Below the pieces are notes generated by a model. That model did not search any database. It was not told the origin of the DNA and saw nothing but the letters and a program-made list of their open reading frames with translations. Source: Quatrionicoccus australiensis (lineage in GTDB: Bacteria; Pseudomonadota; Gammaproteobacteria; Burkholderiales; Rhodocyclaceae). Taken from it: DNA of 64,000 bases. A program made the translations under genes and the position numbers. The stretch spans positions 1,302,001 to 1,366,000 of the forward strand of contig NZ_CP075188.1 of the NCBI RefSeq assembly GCF_020510525.1, written 5' to 3'. This document shows positions 41,187-50,429 of the stretch, piece by piece. The number at the start of each line of letters is the position of its first letter. Position 1 is the stretch's first letter.

Positions 41187-44100
41187 GTGTCCATTCACGT
41201 TGCACTAAATCACGTCACTCATTACTCCTACGATCGCCTGATCAATCTCGGGCCGCAGGTCATTCGCCTGCGCCCCTGCCCGCATTCGCGGACACGCATC
41301 CTCTCCTATTCGCTGAAGGTCGGGCCGGAAAAGCACTTCATCAACTGGCAGCAGGATCCGCAGGGCAATTACCTGGCTCGCCTGGTCTTCCCGGAGAAGA
41401 CCCGCGAATTCCGTGTCGAGGTCGACCTGGTCGCCGAGATGTCGGTGATCAATCCTTTCGACTTCTTCCTCGAGCCGCACGCCGAGAAGATTCCTTTCGC
41501 CTACGAGGCCGGCGAGCGCCACGAACTGGCGCCTTATCTGTACAAGGTTAACTACGGCCCCGAGTTTGACAAGTACGTGGCCGGCATTTCGCGCGAACCG
41601 CTGCGCAGCGTCGATTTCCTGGTCGCGATCAATGCCCAGGTACAGCGCGACATCGGCTACACCATCCGCATGGAACCCGGCGTCCAGACGCCGGAGGAAA
41701 CGCTGACCAAGCGTTCCGGCTCCTGCCGCGACTCCGCCTGGCTGCTGGTGCAGGTGCTGCGTCACCTGGGGCTGGCGGCACGTTTCGTTTCCGGCTACCT
41801 GATCCAGTTGACCGCTGACGTCAAATCGCTGGACGGCCCGTCTGGTCCGGAAAAGGATTTCACCGATCTGCACGCGTGGACCGAGGTGTATCTGCCGGGC
41901 GCCGGCTGGATCGGCCTCGATCCGACCTCTGGCCTGTTCGCCGGGGAGGGCCATATCCCGCTTGCCTGCACGCCGGAACCCTCGTCGGCGGCGCCGATCA
42001 GTGGCGGTATCGACAAGTGCGAAACCGAATTCAGTCACCACATGGGCGTTACCCGCTTCTGGGAGGCACCGCGCGTCACCAAGCCCTACAGCGACGAACA
42101 GTGGCTGGAAATCGAAAGCCTCGGTCACAAGATCGACGGCACGCTGCAGGAACTTGACGTTCGCCTGACCCAGGGCGGCGAGCCGACCTTCGTCGCGGTC
42201 GACGATCCGGATGGCGCCGAATGGAATACCGCCGCCCTCGGTCCGACCAAGCGCATTTTCGCCGCCGACCTGTTCCATCGTCTGCGCGAGAAATACGCGC
42301 CGAACGGCCTGATGCATTTCGGCCAGGGCAAGTGGTATCCCGGCGAACAACTCCCGCGCTGGTCTCTGAACTGCTTCTGGCGCAAGGATGGCGAGCCGAT
42401 CTGGAATTCGCCGGCGTTGTATGCCAATGAAAGTATCAATTACGGCGTTACCGCCGAGCAGGCCGGCCACTTCCTGCGTCGCGTTGCCGAGCGTCTTGGT
42501 GTCACCGGCGAGCATGTCTTCCCGGCCTTCGAGGACGTCTATTACTACATGTGGCGCGAGCGCCGCCTGCCGGGCAATGTCGATCCCTTCGATTCGCGTG
42601 TCGACGACGCACTGGAGCGCGAACGCCTGATGAAGGTATTCACCCAGGGCATGACGCATACCATCGGCTACACGCTGCCGATCATGAAGAACCTCGCCGA
42701 CCAGTGGCAGACCGGGCCGTGGTTCCTGCGTGCCGAACGCTGTTACCTGTTCCCCGGCGATTCGGCCATGGGTTACCGCCTGCCGATCGACTCGCAGCCG
42801 TGGACGGCACAAAGCGATTACCCCTACGTCAATGTGCCGGATGCCGAAATGGCGACCGATCCCTTGGCGACGCACGCCGAACTGCGCGAGCGAGTCAATG
42901 CGGCACGTGCCGCCCGCGGGCCGCAGATGCAGGACAGGCGCAGCAGTTCGGCTGCCGGCTTTGCCGAAGTGCATGGCAAGGGCCGCGCCTGGGAAAAGCC
43001 GAGCGATACTCGTCCCGGCTTCAAGGAATCCGCCGCCTGGATCACGCGCCTCGCGATGTGCGCCGAGCCGCGCGACGGCAAGCTCTACATCTTCATGCCG
43101 CCGACCGAGAAGCTCGACGATTACCTGGAAATCGTTGCTGCCGTCGAGTCGACCGCTGAGGAAATGAACCTGCCGGTGATCATGGAAGGCTACGAGCCGC
43201 CGTCCGATCCGCGCCTGACGCATTTCCGTGTGACGCCCGACCCCGGCGTCATCGAAGTCAATATTCACCCGGCCAAGAGCTGGGATCAACTGGTCGAGCA
43301 GACGACGCATCTCTACGATGCGGCGCACCTGACCCGCCTGACCACCGAGAAATTCATGGTCGACGGCCGCCACACCGGCACGGGTGGTGGCAATCACTTC
43401 GTGCTCGGCGGTGCGACGCCGAACGACTCGCCCTTCCTGCGCCGCCCGGATTTGCTGAAGAGCCTGATCGCCTACTGGCACAATCATCCCAGCCTGTCCT
43501 ACCTGTTCTCCGGCCTGTTCATCGGCCCGACTAGCCAGGCGCCGCGTGTCGATGAAGCGCGCAACGACTCGCTCTATGAGCTGGAAATTGCCTTCAAGCA
43601 GATCCCGCAGCCGGGCGGAATGCACGCAAACTCGGTGCCGCCCTGGCTGGTCGACCGTATCCTGCGCAACTTGCTTACCGACGTGACCGGCAATACGCAC
43701 CGTTCCGAGTTCTGCATCGACAAGCTCTATTCGCCGGACGGCCCGACCGGGCGCCTCGGCCTGCTCGAGCTGCGCGCCTTCGAAATGCCGCCGCATGCGC
43801 GCATGTCGCTTGCCCAGCAACTGCTGCTGCGCGCCATGATTGCGCGCTTCTGGGAGCAGCCCTACGAGCCGGCCCGTCTGGCGCGCTGGGGTACCGAGCT
43901 GCACGACCGCTTCATGCTGCCTTTCTATGCCGAGCAGGACTTCAAGGACGTCATGCAGGAAATGACCGAGGCGGGCTACCCGTTCAAGGCAGAATGGTTC
44001 GCACCGCATTTCGAATTCCGTTTCCCGAAGTACGGCGATTTCGCCGTCAAGGGCATCGAGTTCGAATTGCGCCACGCGCTGGAACCCTGGCATGTCATGG

Positions 44101-44561
44101 GCGAGGAGGGCGGCGCCGGGACCACGGTGCGCTACGTCGATTCCTCGGTTGAGCGCGTCCAGGTCAAGGTCAAGGGCATGGCGCCGGATCGTTATGTGCT
44201 GACCTGCAACGGCGTGCCTGTCCCGCTGCAGAATACCGGCATCAACGGCGAATTCGTTGCCGGCGTGCGTTACCGTGCCTGGCAGCCGGCTTCCTGCCTG
44301 CATCCGACCATCGGCGTGCATGCGCCGCTGGTTTTCGACCTGGTCGATACCTGGATGCAGCGTTCGCTGGGCGGTTGCCAGTATCACGTGACGCATCCGG
44401 GCGGGCGCAGTTTCGATACCTTCCCGGTCAATGCCTTCGAAGCCGAAAGTCGCCGTCTGGCCCGCTTCTTCCGCTTCGGCCATACCCCGGGCAAGATGTC
44501 GGTCGGGACACCGCAGATCAGCGCGGAGCACCCGTTTACGCTAGACTTGCGCCGTTCCTAA
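41187..44561 (+). CDS. Transglutaminase-like protein fused to DUF2126
   Basis: A 1124-residue protein. Residues 1-90 are the Bact_transglu_N domain (HVALNHVTHYSYDRLINLGP). The transglutaminase/papain-like core has C180 (RSGSCRDSAW), H229 (DLHAWTEVYL) and D245 (IGLDPTSG), a complete triad. From about 290 to the end is DUF2126, with LDVRLTQGGEPTFVAVDDPD, HFGQGKWYPGEQLPRW, PIMKNLADQW and TGGGNHFVLGGATP. The start is the GTG at 41187 with a CCGGAG ribosome-binding site. It is the first gene of the second unit, preceded by a sigma-54-like promoter. Activity is inferred as a peptidase or amide-group transferase. Confidence 0.92.
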   Translation: MSIHVALNHVTHYSYDRLINLGPQVIRLRPCPHSRTRILSYSLKVGPEKHFINWQQDPQGNYLARLVFPEKTREFRVEVDLVAEMSVINPFDFFLEPHAEKIPFAYEAGERHELAPYLYKVNYGPEFDKYVAGISREPLRSVDFLVAINAQVQRDIGYTIRMEPGVQTPEETLTKRSGSCRDSAWLLVQVLRHLGLAARFVSGYLIQLTADVKSLDGPSGPEKDFTDLHAWTEVYLPGAGWIGLDPTSGLFAGEGHIPLACTPEPSSAAPISGGIDKCETEFSHHMGVTRFWEAPRVTKPYSDEQWLEIESLGHKIDGTLQELDVRLTQGGEPTFVAVDDPDGAEWNTAALGPTKRIFAADLFHRLREKYAPNGLMHFGQGKWYPGEQLPRWSLNCFWRKDGEPIWNSPALYANESINYGVTAEQAGHFLRRVAERLGVTGEHVFPAFEDVYYYMWRERRLPGNVDPFDSRVDDALERERLMKVFTQGMTHTIGYTLPIMKNLADQWQTGPWFLRAERCYLFPGDSAMGYRLPIDSQPWTAQSDYPYVNVPDAEMATDPLATHAELRERVNAARAARGPQMQDRRSSSAAGFAEVHGKGRAWEKPSDTRPGFKESAAWITRLAMCAEPRDGKLYIFMPPTEKLDDYLEIVAAVESTAEEMNLPVIMEGYEPPSDPRLTHFRVTPDPGVIEVNIHPAKSWDQLVEQTTHLYDAAHLTRLTTEKFMVDGRHTGTGGGNHFVLGGATPNDSPFLRRPDLLKSLIAYWHNHPSLSYLFSGLFIGPTSQAPRVDEARNDSLYELEIAFKQIPQPGGMHANSVPPWLVDRILRNLLTDVTGNTHRSEFCIDKLYSPDGPTGRLGLLELRAFEMPPHARMSLAQQLLLRAMIARFWEQPYEPARLARWGTELHDRFMLPFYAEQDFKDVMQEMTEAGYPFKAEWFAPHFEFRFPKYGDFAVKGIEFELRHALEPWHVMGEEGGAGTTVRYVDSSVERVQVKVKGMAPDRYVLTCNGVPVPLQNTGINGEFVAGVRYRAWQPASCLHPTIGVHAPLVFDLVDTWMQRSLGGCQYHVTHPGGRSFDTFPVNAFEAESRRLARFFRFGHTPGKMSVGTPQISAEHPFTLDLRRS

Positions 44562-44597
44562 CCCTTCCAGATGCGGGTTGCGGCTTTCGGGCCGCAC

Positions 44598-44619
44598 AAA
44601 AAAGGGCCGGAAACGGCCC
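44598..44619 (-). terminator. Terminator-like hairpin pointing against the operon
   Basis: GGGCCG (44604-44609), GAAA loop, CGGCCC (44614-44619), with AAAAAA at 44598-44603 on the plus strand. Read on the minus strand this is a 6-bp GC stem followed by T6, an intrinsic terminator, although both flanking genes are on the plus strand. An additional TGCGGC/GCCGCA hairpin lies just upstream (44577-44596). Confidence 0.5.
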
Positions 44620-44642
44620 GCCCGCATTGCTTGACTGGCTGA

Positions 44643-47162
44643 ATGGCCCGCACACTCCTCGCAATCTACCCCCACAGCGCTCGCCGCTACGATGAAATGC
44701 TCGACGCTGACGGCACTGTCCGTCCGCACTGGCGGCAGTTCTTCATTCATCTTGACGCGGTCGCGCCTGACGAAATGCATCGTCGCCTTGATTTCGTCGA
44801 TCGACGGATCCAGGAAAACGGGGTCACCTACAACGTTTACGCCGATCCCAGCGGCGCCGACCGGCCGTGGGCGCTCGACCCGCTGCCGCTGATCATCTCG
44901 GCAGAAGAGTGGGCCGAAGTCTCGGCTGCGGTCGCGCAACGGGCAACCCTGCTCAATGCCATTCTGGCCGACCTCTACGGCGAGCAGAAGCTGCTTGCCG
45001 AAGGCCTGCTGCCGCCGGCGCTGGTCTATGGCCAGCACGGCTATCTGTGGCCCTGTCAGGGCATCAAGCCGGCCGGCGGTGTCTGGCTGCATCAATATGC
45101 GGTCGATCTGGCGCGTTCGCCGGATGGTCGCTGGTGGGTGATTGCCGACCGCACGCAGGCGCCGTCCGGGGCCGGTTATGCACTGGAAAACCGCCTGATC
45201 GTTTCGCGCGTTTTCCCGGAAATGTTCAGCGACCTGCACGTGCAGCATCTGGCCGACTTCTTCCGCGACCAGCAGGATGGCCTGGCTGCCATCGCACCGG
45301 TCGACGCAGGCGAACAGCCGCATATTGTGCTGCTGACGCCGGGACCGTACAACGAAACCTATTTCGAGCACGCCTATCTCGCGCGTTATCTCGGCTTCCC
45401 GCTGGTCGAGGGGCAGGATCTGACGGTGCGCGGCGATACCGTTTATCTGAAGACCCTGCGCGGCCTGAAGCGGGTGCATGTCATCCTGCGCCGGCAGGAT
45501 GATGACTACTGCGATCCGCTTGAGTTGCGCGGCGATTCGGCGCTTGGCATCCCCGGGCTGCTCAACGTGGCGCGCGCCGGGCGTGTTGCGATTGCCAACG
45601 CGCTGGGCAGCGGTCTGCTGTCGTCCGGCGCGCTGATGGGCTTTCTGCCGGCAATCTGCCGCAAGCTGCTCGGTGAGGAACTGGCGATGCCCTCGGTGGC
45701 GACTTGGTGGTGCGGCGAAAAGCCGGCCCTGGAATACGTGCGCGAAAACTTCGACGATCTGGTCATCAAGCCGGCTTACCCGACGCAGCGCATGGACCCG
45801 GTGTTCGGGCATGAACTGGAAGGCGCGGCGCGCGAGGAAATGCTGCGCCGTATCGAAGCCCGGCCGCATGCCTATGTCGCCCAGGAAATGGTCGATCTGT
45901 CGCAAGGCCCGACCTGGAGCCGTTCGCACGAGCGGCGCCTGCTTGCCCGCCCGGTCGGTCTGCGTGCATACGCAGTGTCCTCGGCCGATGGTTATTCCGT
46001 GATGCCGGGTGGCCTGGCGCGCGTCGCGACCGGTGCCAATGCCCGCATCATCTCGATGCAGCGCGGTGGCGCCTCGAAGGACGCCTGGGTGCTGACCGAT
46101 GGCCCGGTCAGCGAATTCACGCTGTTGAAGCCCTCGGTCGGGGTGCGCGATCTGGTCCGGGCCGGCGCCAACCTGACTTCGCGCGTCGTCGAGAACCTGT
46201 TCTGGCTTGGCCGTTACTCCGAGCGTTTCGACGACAGTGCCCGCATGTTGCGGGTTGCCTTGAGCCGGGTGGTCGAGTCGGGTGGCGAGAAGACGCCGGC
46301 CCTGACTTCGGCCATGGAAATGGCCATGCTGATCGGTATCCTGCCCAAGCCGGAAGAGGATAACGAGATCAAGGAAGGCAGCGAGCATGTCCTGCTCGAG
46401 GCAATTTACGATCCGGATCAGCCGGGCAGCCTGGCCGGCAATATCCGCAGCCTGATGTGGGCGGCGACGCATGTGCGCGATCGCCTGTCGCTCGATCACT
46501 GGCATTCGCTGAACCGTCTGCAGCGCGAGCAGCAGACCGCGCTGAAGGCGCATCCGACCCTGGTCGAGGCGATTGCCTTCCTCGATCGCGTCCTTGGTGT
46601 TTCGTCGTCGCTGACCGGGTTTGCGATGGACAACATGACGCGTGATGACGGCTGGCGTTTCCTGATCATCGGTCGACGTCTCGAACGCCTCTCTTTCCTG
46701 GCGCAGGCGATTGCCTATTTCCTGACCATGGCATCGACGCGCGGACCGGGCAGCCTTGAATGGCTGCTCGAACTGACCGACTCGATCATTACCTATCGTT
46801 CGCGCTACTCGCGTCTGCCCGAGTTGCTGCCGGTGCTCGACCTGCTCGTTTTCGACAACAGCAATCCGCACGGCGTGGCCTTCCAGGGCGGCGTCGTGGC
46901 GCGCTATCTCGACCGCATGGCACGCGATCTGGGTGACGACAGCGGCAGTCTGCTGCCCGATGTGCTGGCCCGGTTGCGCGAATTCGACATGAGCAAGCTC
47001 GAGCATGCGCAACTCGACAGCAGTCGCGCCGACTCGCCCTGCGCCGAACTGGCCAAACTGCTGCGCGAGCTTGATGCGGCAGCCGTGAAGTTGTCGGACT
47101 GGCTGGGCATGCGCTACTTCACCCATGTCGGCGATGTCAGCCGGCAAACGATGGCGCTCTGA
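44643..47162 (+). CDS. Circularly permuted ATP-grasp type 2 / alpha-E fusion protein
   Basis: An 839-residue fusion. Residues 1 to about 490 are a CP-ATP-grasp (YDEMLDADGTVRPHWRQF, LTPGPYNETYFEHAYLARY, FPLVEGQDL, ILRRQDDDYCDP, YVRENFDDLVIKPAYPT and SVMPGGLARVATGAN). About 500-839 are an alpha-E domain (TSRVVENLFWLGRYSERFDDSARMLR). The two halves correspond to the separate proteins at 36508 and 38112. The ATG at 44643 follows DUF2126-transglutaminase by 81 bases. Fusion supports direct cooperation of the two domains. A transglutaminase gene starts two bases after it. Confidence 0.92.
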   Translation: MARTLLAIYPHSARRYDEMLDADGTVRPHWRQFFIHLDAVAPDEMHRRLDFVDRRIQENGVTYNVYADPSGADRPWALDPLPLIISAEEWAEVSAAVAQRATLLNAILADLYGEQKLLAEGLLPPALVYGQHGYLWPCQGIKPAGGVWLHQYAVDLARSPDGRWWVIADRTQAPSGAGYALENRLIVSRVFPEMFSDLHVQHLADFFRDQQDGLAAIAPVDAGEQPHIVLLTPGPYNETYFEHAYLARYLGFPLVEGQDLTVRGDTVYLKTLRGLKRVHVILRRQDDDYCDPLELRGDSALGIPGLLNVARAGRVAIANALGSGLLSSGALMGFLPAICRKLLGEELAMPSVATWWCGEKPALEYVRENFDDLVIKPAYPTQRMDPVFGHELEGAAREEMLRRIEARPHAYVAQEMVDLSQGPTWSRSHERRLLARPVGLRAYAVSSADGYSVMPGGLARVATGANARIISMQRGGASKDAWVLTDGPVSEFTLLKPSVGVRDLVRAGANLTSRVVENLFWLGRYSERFDDSARMLRVALSRVVESGGEKTPALTSAMEMAMLIGILPKPEEDNEIKEGSEHVLLEAIYDPDQPGSLAGNIRSLMWAATHVRDRLSLDHWHSLNRLQREQQTALKAHPTLVEAIAFLDRVLGVSSSLTGFAMDNMTRDDGWRFLIIGRRLERLSFLAQAIAYFLTMASTRGPGSLEWLLELTDSIITYRSRYSRLPELLPVLDLLVFDNSNPHGVAFQGGVVARYLDRMARDLGDDSGSLLPDVLARLREFDMSKLEHAQLDSSRADSPCAELAKLLRELDAAAVKLSDWLGMRYFTHVGDVSRQTMAL

Positions 47163-47164
47163 GC

Positions 47165-48163
47165 ATGGACAAGACTCCCGTCCGCTATCACGTCCTGCAC
47201 GAAACGACGTACGACTACGGCTGCAATATTTCCCTGTCGCAGCAGCAACTGCATCTCTCGCCGCGCATCCTTGCCTGGCAGCAGATCGAGGAGCAGTGCA
47301 TCACGATCAAGCCGGTGCCGACCTGGCGTCGCGATGGTCAGGATGCCTTCGGCAATCCGGTGACCTGGATGGCTTTCCATGCACCGCATGACAGTCTGCG
47401 CATCAGTTCGGTGATGGCGGTTGCGGTCATGCCGCATCTGCCGGTCGATCTGGAAAGCTCACTGCCCTGGGAAGAAGTGCGCGAACGCCTGGCCTACGAT
47501 GCTTCGGCGCCGAAGCCGGAAGATCTCGATGCGACGCGCTTCCTGTTCGAAAGTGCCCACGTCCGCATCAAACATGAACTGGCCGATTACGCGGCCGACT
47601 GCTTCCCGCCGGAAACGCCGGTGCTGGTCGGGGCCCAGGCGCTGATGGCGAAAATCTTCCGCGAGTTCAAATTCGATCCGGAGGCGACCACGGTGTCGAC
47701 GCCGGTCATGGAAGTTCTCGAAAAGAAACGCGGCGTTTGCCAGGATTTCGCTCACCTGATGATTGCCTGCCTACGCGCGCTCGGCCTGTCGGCACGCTAT
47801 GTCAGCGGTTATCTGCTGACCCGGCCGCCGCCCGGCAAGCCGCGCCTGATCGGCGCCGATGCCTCGCATGCCTGGGTTTCGGTGTATGCGCCGGGCTTCG
47901 GTGACAATTGGGTGGACTTCGATCCGACCAACAACCTGCTGCCCGATACCGAGCACATCACGGTCGCCATCGGCCGCGATTTCGGCGACATCTCGCCGCT
48001 GCGCGGCATCATCCTTGGTGGCGGCGGGGCCGAACCGGAAGTGGCCGTAACGGTCACGCCGCTCGACGAGGAAGAGTTGCTGCCGGAACTGGCCGGCAAG
48101 GCGCCCGCCAAGGCGGCGGAAAAAGTGCCGAAGGCGCCGGAAGCCGACGTCGAGGAAGCCTGA
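47165..48163 (+). CDS. Transglutaminase-like protease family protein
   Basis: A 332-residue protein. Bact_transglu_N covers about residues 1-95 (VRYHVLHETTYDYGCNISL), then a transglutaminase-like core with C192 (KKRGVCQDFAHLMI), H235 (DASHAWVSVYAPG) and D253 (WVDFDPTNN), a complete triad. The C-terminal tail from about 290 is acidic and alanine-rich and looks disordered. It follows the ATP-grasp/alpha-E fusion by two bases, and its stop overlaps the next ATG (ATGA-like, 48161-48165). It belongs to the COG1305 group that habitually accompanies COG2307/COG2308 genes. Confidence 0.92.
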   Translation: MDKTPVRYHVLHETTYDYGCNISLSQQQLHLSPRILAWQQIEEQCITIKPVPTWRRDGQDAFGNPVTWMAFHAPHDSLRISSVMAVAVMPHLPVDLESSLPWEEVRERLAYDASAPKPEDLDATRFLFESAHVRIKHELADYAADCFPPETPVLVGAQALMAKIFREFKFDPEATTVSTPVMEVLEKKRGVCQDFAHLMIACLRALGLSARYVSGYLLTRPPPGKPRLIGADASHAWVSVYAPGFGDNWVDFDPTNNLLPDTEHITVAIGRDFGDISPLRGIILGGGGAEPEVAVTVTPLDEEELLPELAGKAPAKAAEKVPKAPEADVEEA

Positions 48164-49422
48164 TGCCGCGGATTGCCATCATCGGTGGCGGTCCGGCGGG
48201 CTTGATGGCGGCGGAGGTGATTGCCGCCGCGTCTGAAAATTGCCCGTTCGGGACGGTCGACCGTCTGGAAGTGCAGGTTTTCGATGCCATGCCCTCGGTC
48301 GGTCGCAAATTCCTGATGGCCGGCAAGGGCGGCATGAACATCACGCACGCCGAGCCGCTGCCCGCTTTCATTGCCCGCTACGGCGAGCGTAGCGGCGAAG
48401 TGGCTGCCTGGCTGGCGCGTTTCGGCCCGGCTTCGCTGCGCGACTGGATCCATGGCCTGGGTATCGAAACCTTTGTCGGTACTTCCGATCGCGTCTTTCC
48501 GACCGACATGAAGGCGGCGCCGCTGTTGCGTGCCTGGCTGCACCGCCTGCGCGAGCTTGGCGTGCAATTCCATGTCCGGCATCGCTGGCTGGGCTGGACG
48601 GCCGAGCGGACATTGCGTTTTGCGACGCCGGCCGGCGAAATCGAATGCATCGCCGATGCGGTGGTCCTGGCGCTGGGTGGTGGCAGTTGGGCAAAACTGG
48701 GTTCGGATGGCGCCTGGGTGCCCCTGCTGCTTGAACGCGGCGTTGCCGTTGCGCCGCTGAAACCGGCCAATTGCGGTTTCGATGTGGCCTGGAGTCGGCA
48801 TTTCAGTGAGCGCTTTGCCGGTCACCCGGTCAAGCCGGTGGTCGCCTCCGTTGCCGGGCTGAGCCGGCAGGGCGAGTTCAACATCACGGCGGGCGGTATC
48901 GAGGGCGGTCTGGTTTATGCGCTGTCGGCGCCCTTGCGCGACGCCCTGGAACGGGACGGCAAGGCGGCGCTGACGCTCGATCTGGCGCCCGGGCGTACGC
49001 TGGAGCGACTGAGCGCCGATCTGGCGCGGCCGCGCGGGCGTGATTCCCTGGCCAATCATCTGCGCCGGCGGGCCGGTCTGGATGGGGTCAAGGCCGGCTT
49101 GCTGCGCGAATTGTGCCCGCCCGAGGCGTTGACCGATACGGCCAGCCTGGCTGCGGCGATCAAGGCGCTGCCCTTGCCGGTGCAGGCAGCCCGACCGATC
49201 GATGAAGCGATCAGCAGTGCCGGCGGGATTCGCCTGGCAGCACTCGATGCGCGCCTGATGCTGGCGGAGCTGCCAGGCACCTTTGCGGCGGGAGAAATGC
49301 TCGACTGGGAGGCCCCGACCGGTGGCTATCTGCTGACTGCCTGTTTCGCCAGTGGGCGAGTGGCCGGTGAAGGTGTCCTCGACTGGCTGGCAGGCTGGGA
49401 TCAGCAAGGTATTTCCGGGTAA
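48163..49422 (+). CDS. HI0933/BaiN-like flavoprotein (TIGR03862 family)
   Basis: A 419-residue FAD-dependent protein. The Rossmann motif is IAIIGGGPAGLMAAEVIAAA at residues 4-23, followed by VFDAMPSVGRKFLMAGKGGMN and TDMKAAPLLRAWL; the second nucleotide stretch is VVLALGGGSWAKLGSDG, and the tail AGEMLDWEAPTGGYLLTACF is typical. The family is distantly related to aminoacetone oxidases; the physiological substrate is unknown. It starts at the ATG 48163, overlapping the transglutaminase stop, so it is co-translated with the ATP-grasp unit, though I know no established link between this family and that system. Confidence 0.88.
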   Translation: MPRIAIIGGGPAGLMAAEVIAAASENCPFGTVDRLEVQVFDAMPSVGRKFLMAGKGGMNITHAEPLPAFIARYGERSGEVAAWLARFGPASLRDWIHGLGIETFVGTSDRVFPTDMKAAPLLRAWLHRLRELGVQFHVRHRWLGWTAERTLRFATPAGEIECIADAVVLALGGGSWAKLGSDGAWVPLLLERGVAVAPLKPANCGFDVAWSRHFSERFAGHPVKPVVASVAGLSRQGEFNITAGGIEGGLVYALSAPLRDALERDGKAALTLDLAPGRTLERLSADLARPRGRDSLANHLRRRAGLDGVKAGLLRELCPPEALTDTASLAAAIKALPLPVQAARPIDEAISSAGGIRLAALDARLMLAELPGTFAAGEMLDWEAPTGGYLLTACFASGRVAGEGVLDWLAGWDQQGISG

Positions 49423-49532
49423 GTTTTTAGCCAAACTGAACTTTGGTACATGTCCCAGAAGTGTTAAATCCGCTAATCTAGCGCGCATTCACTGTCGATA
49501 GCATCGGCGGAGCGATAACCGGGAGAACCGCC

Positions 49533-50423
49533 TTGACGCAGACGTGCATACTGGTCGTTGATGATGAGCCGATTGGCCGCGAAACGCTGGCGGAAAATTT
49601 GAGCGAAGAAGGTTATGCGGTGGTCGAGGCGGACTCGGGAGAGGCCGCCTGGCGCCTGATCGATGCCGATCCGGAGCGCTTTGACGCGATCCTGCTTGAT
49701 CGCATGATGCCCGACATGGACGGCATCGAAATCCTGCGCCGGGTCAAACTGCGGCCGGACATGATGCACGTGCCGGTCATCATGCAGACCGGCATGACGG
49801 CGGATGCCGATGTGCTCGAAGGCCTGCAGGCCGGTGCCTATTACTACCTGACCAAGCCTTTTTCCGCCGATACGCTGCTGGCGATCGTCGCCGCCGCGAC
49901 GCGCGATTACCGCGGCCACAAGGAACTGGCGGAGGCGGTGCAGCGCCAGAGCAGCACGCTTTCCTGTCTGGTCCAGGCGCGCTTCGTGTTCAATACCCCG
50001 GAAGAAGCGCGTGACCTCGCCGCCCTGGCCGCCAATGCGGCACCCGATCCCGGGCGTGTCGCACTTGGCCTGTCGGAGCTGATGCTCAACGCTGTCGAGC
50101 ATGGCAACCTCGCCATTGGCTATGACCAGAAATCCAGGCTCATCGAGGATGGCAGCCTGCATGAGGAAATCAGCCGGCTGCTCGAGCAGCCGGAGTTCAA
50201 CGGGAAATATGCCGAACTCGAAATCGAGCGTAGCGCTGGCGAACTGGTTTTCACCATTCGTGACCAGGGGGCCGGTTTCGACTGGCAGGCTTATCTCGAA
50301 ATGAGTCCGGAGCGGGCTTTTGATACCCATGGCCGGGGTATCGCCATGTCACGCATGATCAGTTTTGACAGTCTTGAGTATCGTGGTCGCGGCAACGAGG
50401 TGAAGGCGCTTATCCGGCTTTGA
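49533..50423 (+). CDS. Response regulator with C-terminal RsbW-like HATPase
   Basis: A 296-residue protein with REC domain (1-125; phosphoacceptor D56 in AILLDRMMPDMDG, plus the YYLTKPF lysine) and a C-terminal anti-sigma-factor-kinase-like ATPase (about 150-296; GLSELMLNAVEHGNLAIGY with the N-box, then FTIRDQGAGFDW and GRGIAMSRMISFD). No HisKA is present, so it is not a histidine kinase; it may control an RsbW-style partner switch on phosphorylation. The start is a TTG at 49533 with GGGAGA upstream. It is convergent with the hybrid kinase operon (7-base gap), making a phosphoryl relation plausible. The STAS protein at 5564 is far away. Confidence 0.85.
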   Translation: MTQTCILVVDDEPIGRETLAENLSEEGYAVVEADSGEAAWRLIDADPERFDAILLDRMMPDMDGIEILRRVKLRPDMMHVPVIMQTGMTADADVLEGLQAGAYYYLTKPFSADTLLAIVAAATRDYRGHKELAEAVQRQSSTLSCLVQARFVFNTPEEARDLAALAANAAPDPGRVALGLSELMLNAVEHGNLAIGYDQKSRLIEDGSLHEEISRLLEQPEFNGKYAELEIERSAGELVFTIRDQGAGFDWQAYLEMSPERAFDTHGRGIAMSRMISFDSLEYRGRGNEVKALIRL

Positions 50424-50429
50424 GCCGGC

